This document shows positions 1 through 7,998 of a stretch of 42,415 nucleotides of DNA, in pieces (the first letter of the stretch is position 1; each line of letters begins with the position of its first letter). The DNA is from Cyanobacteria bacterium SBLK (GTDB lineage: Bacteria; Cyanobacteriota; Cyanobacteriia; Cyanobacteriales; Spirulinaceae): positions 1 to 42,415 of the forward strand of contig JAGHZQ010000110.1 of the NCBI GenBank assembly GCA_017746715.1. The letters are read 5' to 3'. Below the pieces are notes generated by a model. The model saw nothing but the letters and a program-made list of their open reading frames with translations. It searched no databases and had not been told where the DNA came from. Made by a program: the position numbers and the translations under genes.

Positions 1-19
1 CAGGGTAAGAGCATCTAAA
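1..19 (+). repeat. left terminal inverted repeat of the ISAs1-type element
   Basis: CAGGGTAAGAGCATCTAAA pairs with the inverted copy at 1338-1356, with mismatches only at positions 7, 10 and 11. The transposase stop codon follows directly at 20-22. Confidence 0.8.
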
Positions 20-1246
20 TCACGCTTGACAAAAGGATTTGAGAATGGTGGTCATATAATCATTATTCATAGCAGCCCGTTTTTGCTTTTGTCGCAAACT
101 GCGTTTGAGAGTAGTTTCCTGACGCAAAGCATTGAGAGCCAAACGTCGGAGTAAAGCAAAATTACGAGGACTATGACCGGAACGAATACGACAAGAATCT
201 TCGTGAAAAATAACATCTAAAACCCAATGAACTTGATTTTCAATTTCCCAATGCTGACGAATAATTTTACCTAAAATGGCAGCATCCGCAGGGAGAGAAG
301 AAAGATAAAATTGAACTTCATGTGTAGTCTTATTCCAAAGATGACGGGTTCTTTCAACGACAACAATAGTTTGTAAACCACACCATTTTTCTTGTTGATA
401 AAGTCCTGAAAATTTCTCAATAGGAATTGCCCAAACTCGTCGTTTTTCAAGGCGATGATGCCCTTTTTCAATCCGAAAGTCTTGGCTGATTTCTTTATCG
501 GTAATATCGGCATTACTCAAAGAGGTAAACTGCTCTTGGACTTGCTTATAAAGAGTGGGATGATTCTCTTTTAATGTCAAGACATAATCAGCCTGATTTT
601 CTTGAATTTTTTGAACAATCTTGGTTTGAGTTCCCATAGCATCGATGGTAATAATTGCACCTCGAATATCTAATAATTGCAATAAAACTGGAATCGCTGT
701 AATTTCATTGGACTTATCCTTCACTTTCACTTGCCCTAAAATCAATTTTTGTTGACTTGCCCAAGCGGTTACTAAATTTAGAGATTTGATTCCTTTTTCT
801 CTATCGTAAGAACCCCGGAGATTTTTGCCATCAATAGGAATCACTTCTCCTTCTAGAGAACCCATCAATTGTTGAATCCATTTCTGAAAAACTCGTTCTA
901 ATTCTTCTGGTTTAATTCGTTCAAAGACTCGTCTGAATGTATCATCTGACGGAATCCCATTCGGCAGTTCTAAAAATTCTTTCAGCCAAGAATATTTACT
1001 AATCCCATAATTTTCGATATCTTCCCAACCTTCTGCTCCCGCGATCGCTGCCAAAATCGCAATTGTTAAAATATCTTTGAGAAGATGTTTTTTTGTCCTG
1101 TTGATTCTTGGATCTTCCACTTCTTCAACATAGCTTAATAACTTTTCTTGGCTATTTTCAAAAGATTCTATTGGTACAGATTGCTTTTTAGGTTGAGCCG
1201 ATTTTATTGGAGTTTGAAAACCCTTCGCCATGATGATTTTTGACAT
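20..1246 (-). CDS. ISAs1-family transposase (DDE type)
   Basis: This 408-residue protein is about full length for ISAs1 transposases. The N-terminal region (residues about 35-120), with EDPRINRTKKH and a hydrophobic stretch, is the domain usually found ahead of the DDE_Tnp_1 fold in this family. Candidate catalytic acids are the Asp of IPIDGKNLRG (about residue 140), the Asp of ITIDAMGTQ (about residue 200) and the Glu in the C-terminal HWEIENQVHW (about residue 340). The product should catalyse cut-and-paste movement of its own element. A start at residue 6 is also possible. No frameshift or internal stop is seen, so the copy may be active. Confidence 0.93.
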   Translation of the reverse strand: MSKIIMAKGFQTPIKSAQPKKQSVPIESFENSQEKLLSYVEEVEDPRINRTKKHLLKDILTIAILAAIAGAEGWEDIENYGISKYSWLKEFLELPNGIPSDDTFRRVFERIKPEELERVFQKWIQQLMGSLEGEVIPIDGKNLRGSYDREKGIKSLNLVTAWASQQKLILGQVKVKDKSNEITAIPVLLQLLDIRGAIITIDAMGTQTKIVQKIQENQADYVLTLKENHPTLYKQVQEQFTSLSNADITDKEISQDFRIEKGHHRLEKRRVWAIPIEKFSGLYQQEKWCGLQTIVVVERTRHLWNKTTHEVQFYLSSLPADAAILGKIIRQHWEIENQVHWVLDVIFHEDSCRIRSGHSPRNFALLRRLALNALRQETTLKRSLRQKQKRAAMNNDYMTTILKSFCQA

Positions 1247-1337
1247 TCAATTTCACTTTGTCTAATATTTTATCTGATTTTTTGATTTTTTCTCCCCCCA
1301 CTTTATTCTCATTTTTTCTGTTATCTTTGCTACCAAT

Positions 1338-1356
1338 TTTAGATGAGCTCACCCTG
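1338..1356 (-). repeat. right terminal inverted repeat of the ISAs1-type element
   Basis: Read on the minus strand it is CAGGGTGAGCTCATCTAAA, matching the left end at 16 of 19 positions. It supplies the stop codon (1349-1351) of the neighbouring small gene. Confidence 0.8.
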
Positions 1357-1633
1357 CTTCCTTTTGAATGTCTGATTTAGATTTTCCTTGCTTCCGCAAT
1401 TCATATACAACTGCACGAAAAAATTCTTCAAATCCGTATTCGGTTAATCCTTGAGATATCAATCCTAAAATTCCAAGTACAGCAATTCCTCCCAACATAC
1501 CAAAGGGACCACCAAGCAGAGCTAGACCTGCTGTAATTGCTGCTGCACCAGCCCAACCTGTAATAGCCATAGCAGCTACAAGAATTAGACCTGGTACTCC
1601 TAACGCTGCGATTTTATCTACAATTCGATCCAC
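1349..1633 (-). CDS. small glycine/alanine-rich membrane protein, 3' end cut by the IS
   Basis: I do not recognise the family. The 94-residue product has an almost continuous hydrophobic, Gly/Ala-rich core (residues about 10-62) that could form two membrane helices. A polar tail follows, ending in GKSKSDIQKEAG. The last residues and the stop codon fall inside the right inverted repeat of the IS. The original protein was therefore probably longer and this is a truncated or re-terminated version. The start is ATG at 1633; just upstream lies the MITE-like element at 1657-1749, so the promoter region is also disturbed. Whether the gene is still functional cannot be told. Confidence 0.6.
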   Translation of the reverse strand: MDRIVDKIAALGVPGLILVAAMAITGWAGAAAITAGLALLGGPFGMLGGIAVLGILGLISQGLTEYGFEEFFRAVVYELRKQGKSKSDIQKEAG

Positions 1634-1656
1634 TTTTTAGACACTCCTTGCATTAA

Positions 1657-1749
1657 TATAGCAAGTCTATTTGAGTTGTAAACAAACAATCCAACAATGG
1701 CAAGGGTTTCAGCCTACGCTGACTTCACATCTCAATTGGTTTTGCTATA
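1657..1749. repeat. MITE-like element with inverted ends
   Basis: The two ends are inverted copies of each other: TATAGCAA at 1657-1664 and TTGCTATA at 1742-1749. The similarity continues inward as TATTTGAG.TG against CAATTGAGATG, about 22 bp in all. The interior has no coding potential. Ends starting with TA and the small size (93 bp) suit the non-autonomous derivatives of IS630/Tc1-type elements common in cyanobacteria. That affiliation is inferred. Confidence 0.5.
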
Positions 1750-1797
1750 GTTAGCCTCTTGTTACAAGATTAGCAGATAATCCTGCAAAGCCGTCCC

Positions 1798-2535
1798 TCA
1801 CTTAGGTAGAAATTCAAACAAATAAAATGCTAAAAAACTACTTCCTAAAGGAACTGTAAGATTGTCAATTCCTAGCTTAGAAAATGCTTCTAGAATAGTC
1901 GCTGCGATCGCAACCCCAAAACTCACCCAAAAAACCTTAAAAACCACTCCATAAACGCTCGTTAAAACGATCGCTGCCACCAAAAAACTCACCCCAAACA
2001 TTGTTAAAGAACCTTCCCAACTTTTCTGCATTCCCCAAACTCGATAGATATGCTTGCCAAAACGCTGTCCGATCGCCGCCGCCAAACCATCTCCCCACGC
2101 CATAATCAGAACCCCTAAAACGGCATAATAAGGATAGTGCAAAGGGAAAAAATAACCCGTTAATATACCAATACTCACCGCATAAAAAAACGTTCCCCAA
2201 CTTTTTCGCCCGACGCTATTTAGACTGGGGAGAATGGGCAGAAAATAGGATATAATAGCAATAATACTGGCGAAGCCTGCCGCGATCGCGATCGTCCAAG
2301 CCGGAATTGCCAGCCACCAAGCCAATAACATCACCTGCCCCGAACCAATGTGAACGATTTTGCGAGTGAGTTCGGCATTTGTGTTTTTAAATCGATTTAA
2401 TCCCTCGGAAATTAACAAGAGAAATCCTAAATATAAAGCAACAATACCCAGAGAAATTCCCAAGGATACCCATTGAGAAGAAATTGATAATAAAGCCAAT
2501 AACAATGTAATGAATCCCAATTGATTTATTTTCAA
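1798..2535 (-). CDS. phytol/polyprenol kinase-like CTP-dependent membrane kinase (VTE5/SEC59 family)
   Basis: This 245-residue integral membrane protein has about seven hydrophobic segments. Family hallmarks are RKIVHIGSG (residues about 59-67), GRKSWGTFFYA in the middle and the conserved MAWGDGLAAAIGQRFGK near residue 145, followed by KSWEGS. In this family the enzymes phosphorylate long-chain prenols such as phytol or dolichol, or diacylglycerol. In cyanobacteria the VTE5-type member recycles phytol released from chlorophyll into tocopherol synthesis. The exact substrate here is inferred. The start is a TTG at 2535, since the first in-frame ATG lies far inside the conserved region. Only 17 bp separate it from the divergent yidD start, so promoters must overlap the neighbouring coding region. 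Confidence 0.8.
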   Translation of the reverse strand: MKINQLGFITLLLALLSISSQWVSLGISLGIVALYLGFLLLISEGLNRFKNTNAELTRKIVHIGSGQVMLLAWWLAIPAWTIAIAAGFASIIAIISYFLPILPSLNSVGRKSWGTFFYAVSIGILTGYFFPLHYPYYAVLGVLIMAWGDGLAAAIGQRFGKHIYRVWGMQKSWEGSLTMFGVSFLVAAIVLTSVYGVVFKVFWVSFGVAIAATILEAFSKLGIDNLTVPLGSSFLAFYLFEFLPK

Positions 2536-2552
2536 TTCCTAGCTTACCCCAA

Positions 2553-2864
2553 ATGAAAACCTTATTAATCTGGCTGATTAAAGGGTATAAACTCCTGATT
2601 TCACCCCTATTGCCCCCGAGTTGCCGCTTTTATCCCTCCTGCTCTCAATATGCCCTCGAAGCGATCGCCCGCTTTGGCGCATTCCAAGGGGGAAGAATGG
2701 CACTCTGTCGCATTGTACGCTGCAATCCCTTTCACCCCGGCGGAGTCGATCCGGTTCCCACCCTTGAAGAAATGCAGCAACGCAAGGGAAAAATGCGATC
2801 GCGGCGATCGATAAAGGATAATGGGGACTTATCCCAATGGAAAACCAAGAAACGCGATCGATGA
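2553..2864 (+). CDS. yidD: membrane protein insertion efficiency factor YidD
   Basis: The 103-residue protein carries the YidD signature CRFYPSCSQYALEAI (residues about 24-38), a short N-terminal amphipathic or membrane segment (MKTLLIWLIKGYKLLISP) and CRIVRCNPFHPGGVDPVP. In the family it assists YidC-dependent membrane protein insertion. The C-terminal tail after about residue 78 is basic and poorly conserved. The gene overlaps the next one (stop at 2862-2864), suggesting the two are translated from one message. Confidence 0.95.
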   Translation: MKTLLIWLIKGYKLLISPLLPPSCRFYPSCSQYALEAIARFGAFQGGRMALCRIVRCNPFHPGGVDPVPTLEEMQQRKGKMRSRRSIKDNGDLSQWKTKKRDR

Positions 2865-3571
2865 AACCCTATCAAAAAATACCCATTCAAGAATGTAACG
2901 AACCCCTCGTCCCCATTCCCACAGATTGCTTTACCTTAGAATCGCCCCATCCCTACGTTAAATTAGGGGCGGATTATGGCAGCAAATCCCCCTATTATCT
3001 GCGTCAAAGAGTTCTCGATGCCCTCATGACAGCCCAAGCAAACTTACAGCAAAACTATCCGGGATGGAACATTTGTATTTTTGATGCTTATCGCCCGATC
3101 GTCGTACAACAATTTATGGTGAACCATACTTTTCAATCCCTCATCACAGAACGAAAATTAAACTTACAAAATCTATCTCCTCAAGAAAGAGAACGACTTT
3201 GGCAAGAAGTCCATCAATTTTGGGCAGTGCCCAGCGACAACCCCGCAACCCCTCCCCCTCACAGTACCGGAGCCGCGATCGATATCACCCTAACCGACGC
3301 CAAAGGAGAAGCGATCGATATGGGCTCTCCCATTGATGAAATTTCCGAGCGCTCGTACCCCCACCATTACGAAAAATCCCCAACCCCCAGCGAACAAATT
3401 TATCATCAAAACCGAAAAATTTTACATCAAACCATGACCTCCCAAGGCTTTTTTCGCCATCCGAAAGAATGGTGGCATTTTTCCCTCGGGGATCAACTTT
3501 GGGCATTGCAGTATAATCAAAAATATCCCAACAACCCGGTAATGGCTAAATACGGACGTTGGGAAGGGTAG
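2837..3571 (+). CDS. D-alanyl-D-alanine dipeptidase (VanX/DdpX type, peptidase M15D)
   Basis: The 244-residue protein matches VanX-like zinc dipeptidases. CIFDAYRP holds the conserved Arg. HSTGAAID gives zinc ligands His142 and Asp149. EWWHFSLG gives the catalytic Glu211 and zinc ligand His214. The spacings (His-x6-Asp and Glu-x2-His) are those of the family. It hydrolyses D-Ala-D-Ala, in non-resistant bacteria for peptidoglycan recycling. No vanH/vanA-type genes are nearby, so a resistance role is not indicated. An alternative start at 2861 gives an ATGA overlap with the yidD stop and removes eight residues. That start is attractive, but neither has a strong ribosome binding site. Confidence 0.9.
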   Translation: MENQETRSMKPYQKIPIQECNEPLVPIPTDCFTLESPHPYVKLGADYGSKSPYYLRQRVLDALMTAQANLQQNYPGWNICIFDAYRPIVVQQFMVNHTFQSLITERKLNLQNLSPQERERLWQEVHQFWAVPSDNPATPPPHSTGAAIDITLTDAKGEAIDMGSPIDEISERSYPHHYEKSPTPSEQIYHQNRKILHQTMTSQGFFRHPKEWWHFSLGDQLWALQYNQKYPNNPVMAKYGRWEG

Positions 3572-3647
3572 TTTTTGAGCATTGCTATCATTGCGCCCCA
3601 ATTTTGTAGGAAAATAAGTACAAATACCGTTAAGACCCTAAGTTGCC

Positions 3648-4073
3648 ATGCTTGCCCCCAAACGAATTTACGTCCTGCTGATTAATGCTGGCACCGATCG
3701 CGAAGGAATTCATTCGCTACAAATGGGCGATCGTCAAACTGTTCTGATGTTCGAGTCGGAAGACGATGCCACCCGTTACGCCCTCATGTTAGAGGCACAA
3801 GATTTTCCCACGCCAACCGTAGAAGCATTTCCGGCTGAAGAAATCGAAGAGTTTTGCCGCGATGCGGGTTACGATTGGGAACTGGTGACCGAAGGAAATA
3901 CAGAAAAACGCCATTGGTTGATGCCTCCAGAAGCAACGGTAGAGGAAACAACTTGGAGTATTGAAGATGAACCGTCTCCGCTTCCTCCCTCACCGGAAGC
4001 CGAAGAACGAGAAATGTCCGATGACGAACTTGAAGCCAAACGCCGTCAACTGGATAAACTCTTTGGCAATTAA
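3648..4073 (+). CDS. DUF3110 domain-containing cyanobacterial protein
   Basis: The 141-residue soluble protein begins with the DUF3110 domain (residues about 1-85). It includes KRIYVLLINAGTDREGIHS, DRQTVLMFESEDDATRYA and the WELV end. The remainder is an acidic, Pro/Glu-rich tail ending in SDDELEAKRRQLDKLFGN. The domain is conserved in cyanobacteria and plastids, and its function is not known to me. The start is the ATG at 3648, which begins directly with the domain. Confidence 0.88.
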   Translation: MLAPKRIYVLLINAGTDREGIHSLQMGDRQTVLMFESEDDATRYALMLEAQDFPTPTVEAFPAEEIEEFCRDAGYDWELVTEGNTEKRHWLMPPEATVEETTWSIEDEPSPLPPSPEAEEREMSDDELEAKRRQLDKLFGN

Positions 4074-4130
4074 TCAGTAGAGACGCAGCCTGCTCCGTCC
4101 CTACATTAGTCCCTACCCCACCCATTATTA

Positions 4131-5042
4131 ATGTTAGAATCTCGCGGACATCTGCTAACCGAGCAGATCAACCCTAACTCGCAAAACTTGGATTGCTTGA
4201 CCAGCTTGGAGTTGGTCGATTTGTTCAACCAAGAAGACCAAAAAAACTTAGAGGCGATCGCTGGAGCGAGAACCGAACTCGCCCGAGCGATCGACCTCAC
4301 TGCCGCATCCTTGCAGGAAGGAGGGCATTTATTTTACGTGGGAGCAGGGACGAGTGGGCGTTTGGGGGTGCTGGATGCGGCGGAATGTCCCCCGACCTTC
4401 TGCACCCCGCCCGAACTGGTACAGGGCATTCTCGCGGGGGGTGAAGCGGCTTTGGTGAAGAGTTCGGAGGCTCTTGAAGATCGCGGGGAAGATGGGTCCA
4501 AGGAAATCGCCCGTTTGGAAATTACCGCAAAAGATGTGGTTTTGGGAATCACTGCTGGGGGAACGACTCCTTTCGTCCATGGAGCGATCGCAGAAGCCAA
4601 AAAACGCGGTGCAACAACCATTTTTCTCGCCTGCGTTCCTGCCTCGCAAGTCCCAATTGACGTAGATGTCGATCTGCGCTTGTTAGTAGGTCCGGAAGTC
4701 TTGGCAGGCTCGACGCGATTGAAAGCTGGAACCGTCACGAAAATGGCCTTGAATATTCTTTCTACATCGGTAATGGTCAAACTGGGGAAAACCTATGGCA
4801 ATCGGATGATTGACGTTTCCGTAACCAATCAGAAATTGCGCGATCGCGCCCTCCGCATTCTTTGCGATCTCACAGATATCGATCGCGAAGCAGCGGCCAA
4901 ACTCTTAGATCGTAGCGGCAAAAAAGTAAAACTCGCTCTCTTGATGCACTGGGGTGGAGTCGATGCAACAGAAGGGACGCAATTATTAGAAAAATATCGA
5001 GGGAATCTCAGAACGGCGTTAGAATCAATAAACAGCCAATAA
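4131..5042 (+). CDS. murQ: N-acetylmuramic acid 6-phosphate etherase MurQ
   Basis: The 303-residue protein is full length for MurQ and has one SIS sugar-phosphate binding domain. The signature FYVGAGTSGRLGVLDAAECP covers residues about 68-87, and GITAGGTTPFV and KAGTVTKMALNILST follow as expected. It cleaves the lactyl ether of MurNAc-6-phosphate to give GlcNAc-6-phosphate and D-lactate during cell-wall recycling. The usual partner anmK (anhydro-MurNAc kinase) is not adjacent. The next gene begins 15 bp downstream, so they may share a transcript. Confidence 0.96.
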   Translation: MLESRGHLLTEQINPNSQNLDCLTSLELVDLFNQEDQKNLEAIAGARTELARAIDLTAASLQEGGHLFYVGAGTSGRLGVLDAAECPPTFCTPPELVQGILAGGEAALVKSSEALEDRGEDGSKEIARLEITAKDVVLGITAGGTTPFVHGAIAEAKKRGATTIFLACVPASQVPIDVDVDLRLLVGPEVLAGSTRLKAGTVTKMALNILSTSVMVKLGKTYGNRMIDVSVTNQKLRDRALRILCDLTDIDREAAAKLLDRSGKKVKLALLMHWGGVDATEGTQLLEKYRGNLRTALESINSQ

Positions 5043-5057
5043 CCAATAACCAAAAAT

Positions 5058-6590
5058 ATGTCCACAGAATTTGTGCCAACTTTTGCGATCGTTCTTATTG
5101 CCCTCGGCTTTCTCATTTGGGGATATAATCGAGCTAAACCTTTTGGGAAATTAGGGATTTTGGCTTGGTTGCAATCTGTTGTTTTGGTTGCCCCTTGGTT
5201 ATTGTTTTTTGGATTGGTCGCACTGGGAATTTATGTCAATATTATTGGCATTATTTTTCTTTTTGTGGCTTCTTCGGGGGCGTACATTTATTTGGGAAAT
5301 CGCTTGCGATCGGAAGGACAGGATGCCGTTTTACGCGATCGTGCAGCCCAGCGAATTCGAGAACGAGAAGAAAAGAGCGCATCGGGAACAGAATCTTCTT
5401 TGGTAGTTGAGAGCAAGGATAACGTTGAAACCAGCAAGGAAACAACACAGAATGAAACTGAAGAAGTTTTTCCCATTCCTGCGGAAGATTTACAGAAGAT
5501 TAAGGGAATCTTTGCTCTCGATACGTTCTTTTCTACACAAACAATTTCTTATCAAGAAGGTGCAATTTTTAAAGGAAATTTGCGGGGCGAACCGGATGCA
5601 GTCTATAGCAGTCTATCTAAGAAGTTAAACCATTTATTGGGTGACAAATATCGTCTCTTCTTAGTGGAGAGTCCGGAAGGCAAACCCGTTGTCATTATTC
5701 TTCCCCGCACCAACGATCCCAAACCTGCCACTCTCCCCCAGAAAAATTTATCGTTAGTTTTATTGGTTGCAACCATTGCAACCAGTCTAGAAGCAGCAGC
5801 ATTGTTATTGGGATTTGATTGGTTTCAACAACTCGGACGTTATGGCGAGGCTTTACCCATTGCTTTCGGATTGTGGTTGATTTTAGCCGCTCATGAATTC
5901 GGTCATTGGTTTTACGCCAAACGCCATGATATTCGCCTGAGTTTGCCTTATTTACTTCCCAGTTGGCAGATCGGTTCTTTTGGTAGCATTACTCGCTTTG
6001 AATCGCTCATTCCCCATCGTGCGGCACTTTTTGATGTGGCTTTAGCAGGCCCTGCGATCGGGGGTTTGGTTTCGTTTATTTTGTTGATTTTCGGTTTTAT
6101 TCTTTCCCATCCGGGGAGCTTATTTCAACTACCGGTGGAGTTTTTACAAGGTTCGATTCTGGTGGGAACTTTAGCAAAAGCTATCTTGGGTTCTAGTTTA
6201 GAAGCAACACTGGTTGACGTTCATCCATTAGTGATTATTGGTTGGTTGGGATTGGCGATTAATGCTTTAAATTTAATGCCGGCGGGACAGTTGGATGGCG
6301 GACGCATCGTACAGGCAATTTACGGGCGAAAAACCGCCCGCAGAACCACGATCGCGACATTAATTATTTTGGGTTTGGTGGCGATTTTCAACGCCGGAAA
6401 TCCCATTCCTCTATACTGGGGTATTTTGATTTTATTCTTGCAGCGCGATCTCGAGCGTCCTAGTTTAAATGAATTATCTGAGCCGGATGATGCCCGGGCG
6501 GCTTTGGGTTTATTGGCTTTATTTTTAATGCTGGCGACCCTCATTCCTTTAAGTCCGGGTTTAGCAGGAACTTTGGGAATTGGCGGCTGA
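5058..6590 (+). CDS. site-2 protease family intramembrane metalloprotease (M50, EGY-like)
   Basis: This 510-residue membrane protein has two N-terminal helices, then a charged linker (residues about 85-135). A soluble domain with FKGNLRG (about residue 175) resembles the GNLR motif of plastid EGY proteases. The M50 core follows with zinc motif HEFGH (residues 279-283) and the second motif NLMPAGQLDGG (405-415, metal ligand Asp413). Further membrane helices run to the end. Both catalytic motifs are intact. The family cleaves transmembrane substrates, and the natural target here is unknown. The start ATG at 5058 follows murQ by 15 bp. Confidence 0.92.
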   Translation: MSTEFVPTFAIVLIALGFLIWGYNRAKPFGKLGILAWLQSVVLVAPWLLFFGLVALGIYVNIIGIIFLFVASSGAYIYLGNRLRSEGQDAVLRDRAAQRIREREEKSASGTESSLVVESKDNVETSKETTQNETEEVFPIPAEDLQKIKGIFALDTFFSTQTISYQEGAIFKGNLRGEPDAVYSSLSKKLNHLLGDKYRLFLVESPEGKPVVIILPRTNDPKPATLPQKNLSLVLLVATIATSLEAAALLLGFDWFQQLGRYGEALPIAFGLWLILAAHEFGHWFYAKRHDIRLSLPYLLPSWQIGSFGSITRFESLIPHRAALFDVALAGPAIGGLVSFILLIFGFILSHPGSLFQLPVEFLQGSILVGTLAKAILGSSLEATLVDVHPLVIIGWLGLAINALNLMPAGQLDGGRIVQAIYGRKTARRTTIATLIILGLVAIFNAGNPIPLYWGILILFLQRDLERPSLNELSEPDDARAALGLLALFLMLATLIPLSPGLAGTLGIGG

Positions 6591-6948
6591 TTGGGAGAGC
6601 ATCGGGAGATAGAGGAGCATCGGAAGCGTGGAGAGATGAGGGAGAGGGAAAACTGGAGTGTTGGGAATAATCTCTAGCGCTCGCATTTCTCGATTTTCAA
6701 CCCTATTTGCTGGCTCAAACTTGCAATCTCTCAACTCCCCTTGGATTCACTTTCTTGATTTTGGGAAACGCGATCGCTCGATCGGCAAGTATTGTTCCTC
6801 TCGAGCGATCGCAGTCTCGCTCTTATTCCGAATAAAATCCCCCCATTTGGCAAGGGGGGATTATCCTAAATATTGAATTCATACTGGTACAAGGAGAAAA
6901 TCTCCTCATTCCCTCTCCACGGAAATGAGTTCAGCCAACAACTGCTTG
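6591..6948. other. intergenic spacer without a convincing gene
   Basis: The spacer lies between the M50 gene and the convergent exported-protein gene. It holds the perfect hairpin at 6836-6862 and a small palindrome at 6892-6906 (AGGAGA/TCTCCT, three-base loop). The start of the spacer is purine-rich with GAGCATCGG repeated twice. A 72-codon open frame at 6658 has no family match or composition of a real gene. Confidence 0.6.
6836..6862. repeat. palindromic repeat with perfect 9-bp stem
   Basis: AATCCCCCC at 6836-6844 pairs perfectly with GGGGGGATT at 6854-6862 around the 9-nt loop ATTTGGCAA. Sequences of the form CCCCCC-TTxGCAA-GGGGGG are dispersed in many cyanobacterial genomes. A related hairpin occurs at 21576-21606 in this window. 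It might help end transcripts from both sides, though no T-run follows. Confidence 0.6.
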
Positions 6949-7998
6949 TTACTCGCAATAAGCATCTTTACAAAGGGTACTTACATCGACATGAGGCCAC
7001 AGAATTAAATCACCGTTTATATCTTTGATAAAATCTAGATCGGTGGTTTGAGAATATTGCAATTGCAAATCGTCCCGATCGTCAATATTCTCAATCCAGA
7101 AAGTCGCTTTAAACGCGGGAACTTGGAAAGCATCTTCAGCATCGTTAGGCCGATCCAATGAAGGTATATTGGCAATTGCACCGCCTAAGTTATCTGTTGA
7201 GACCGTAAGGACTGTAGCACTATTGCCTCTGGCGAGCTCCTTGCCAAGCGCCCTATTGGGATTCCGCAGATTCAAGAAACGTTTTAAGGCAGAATTGAGG
7301 CGGCGATAAGGCGTATTGTAAAATATTTCACCCGCCCCTAGTTCGCCGACAGGAAATGCACCCGTTGGCGTGATTGCAGATAAACTATCGACAGATTCGG
7401 CTTGTCCCGTTGCCAAGACACTATTCCCGCGAGGAAGAGAGAAGGTTCGCACTATTTTGTTTTCTCCTTCTCCTAAGAGCAGCCACATTCCAGTCTCACC
7501 ATGAACTTGCTGGAAATCTTCACGATTGACCAAATCGGGAGGACATTCTGGAGGCCTATTGCCGGGGTTCCAATCATTGGGAGAGAAAACCTTTTGGTCG
7601 TATGCCAGTCCAACGTTCACAAGTATTTCGGGGAGGAGTCGATTCTCGACGCTGACAGGTTGGGTGATATCTAAAATCTCGCAATAAGGTTCGGCATGGA
7701 CGCAAAAACCACTTGGGCCGGTTGTACTTTCGCAATTGGTATGGGTAGATGACCCTTGGATGGGGATCGCAATAATATTCCAACCCCGACCGTACCACAT
7801 CCCTTGCAGATCGGTGAGGAGACCCAAATCTAAGCTCGGTTCCGGACTTGTTTCATGTCGGGCGATCGCCGCATCGGCAACATTACTGGTTAGATTGCTT
7901 GCATCGGCTGCACGAGCACTTCCGAAGCTCCCTACCGGAATCCATAATAGGGCAACCCAGAACAAGAAAATGCAAAATTTGGTAAATTTTTGAACCAT
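6949..7998 (-). CDS. exported protein, possibly of a heme-binding-like family
   Basis: The 349-residue product starts with a clear signal peptide (basic MVQKFTK, hydrophobic core, cleavage likely after ARA near residue 31). The mature part contains HTNCESTTGPSGFC, VHGETGMWLLLGEG (about residues 165-178), VRTFSLPRGNSVLATGQAE and a C-terminal LQLQYSQTTDLDF...LWPHVDVSTL. This order of motifs recalls cyanobacterial and fungal proteins that databases often label heme-binding. That link is from memory and weak. Several cysteines, including the C-terminal CKDAYCE, suggest disulfides outside the cytoplasm. The gene stands alone between convergent and divergent neighbours. Confidence 0.6.
   Translation of the reverse strand: MVQKFTKFCIFLFWVALLWIPVGSFGSARAADASNLTSNVADAAIARHETSPEPSLDLGLLTDLQGMWYGRGWNIIAIPIQGSSTHTNCESTTGPSGFCVHAEPYCEILDITQPVSVENRLLPEILVNVGLAYDQKVFSPNDWNPGNRPPECPPDLVNREDFQQVHGETGMWLLLGEGENKIVRTFSLPRGNSVLATGQAESVDSLSAITPTGAFPVGELGAGEIFYNTPYRRLNSALKRFLNLRNPNRALGKELARGNSATVLTVSTDNLGGAIANIPSLDRPNDAEDAFQVPAFKATFWIENIDDRDDLQLQYSQTTDLDFIKDINGDLILWPHVDVSTLCKDAYCE

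Larger units (their letters stand above)
1..1356 (-). mobile_element. ISAs1-family insertion sequence, complete
   Basis: The element is bounded by imperfect terminal inverted repeats. The left end (1-19) and the reverse complement of the right end (1338-1356) both start CAGGGT, share CATCTAAA, and match at 16 of 19 positions. One transposase gene on the minus strand fills almost the whole element. The window begins exactly at the left tip, so any target duplication on that side cannot be seen. The right tip lies inside the 3' end of a small host gene. Family assignment rests on the transposase. Confidence 0.88.

Noticed and set aside
2837..3571. Vancomycin-resistance cluster
   Set aside because: Only the VanX-type dipeptidase is present, with no vanH, vanA or regulator; a recycling role is simpler.
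6658..6876. 72-codon frame in the spacer after the M50 gene
   Set aside because: No start context or family, and it runs through the palindromic repeat.
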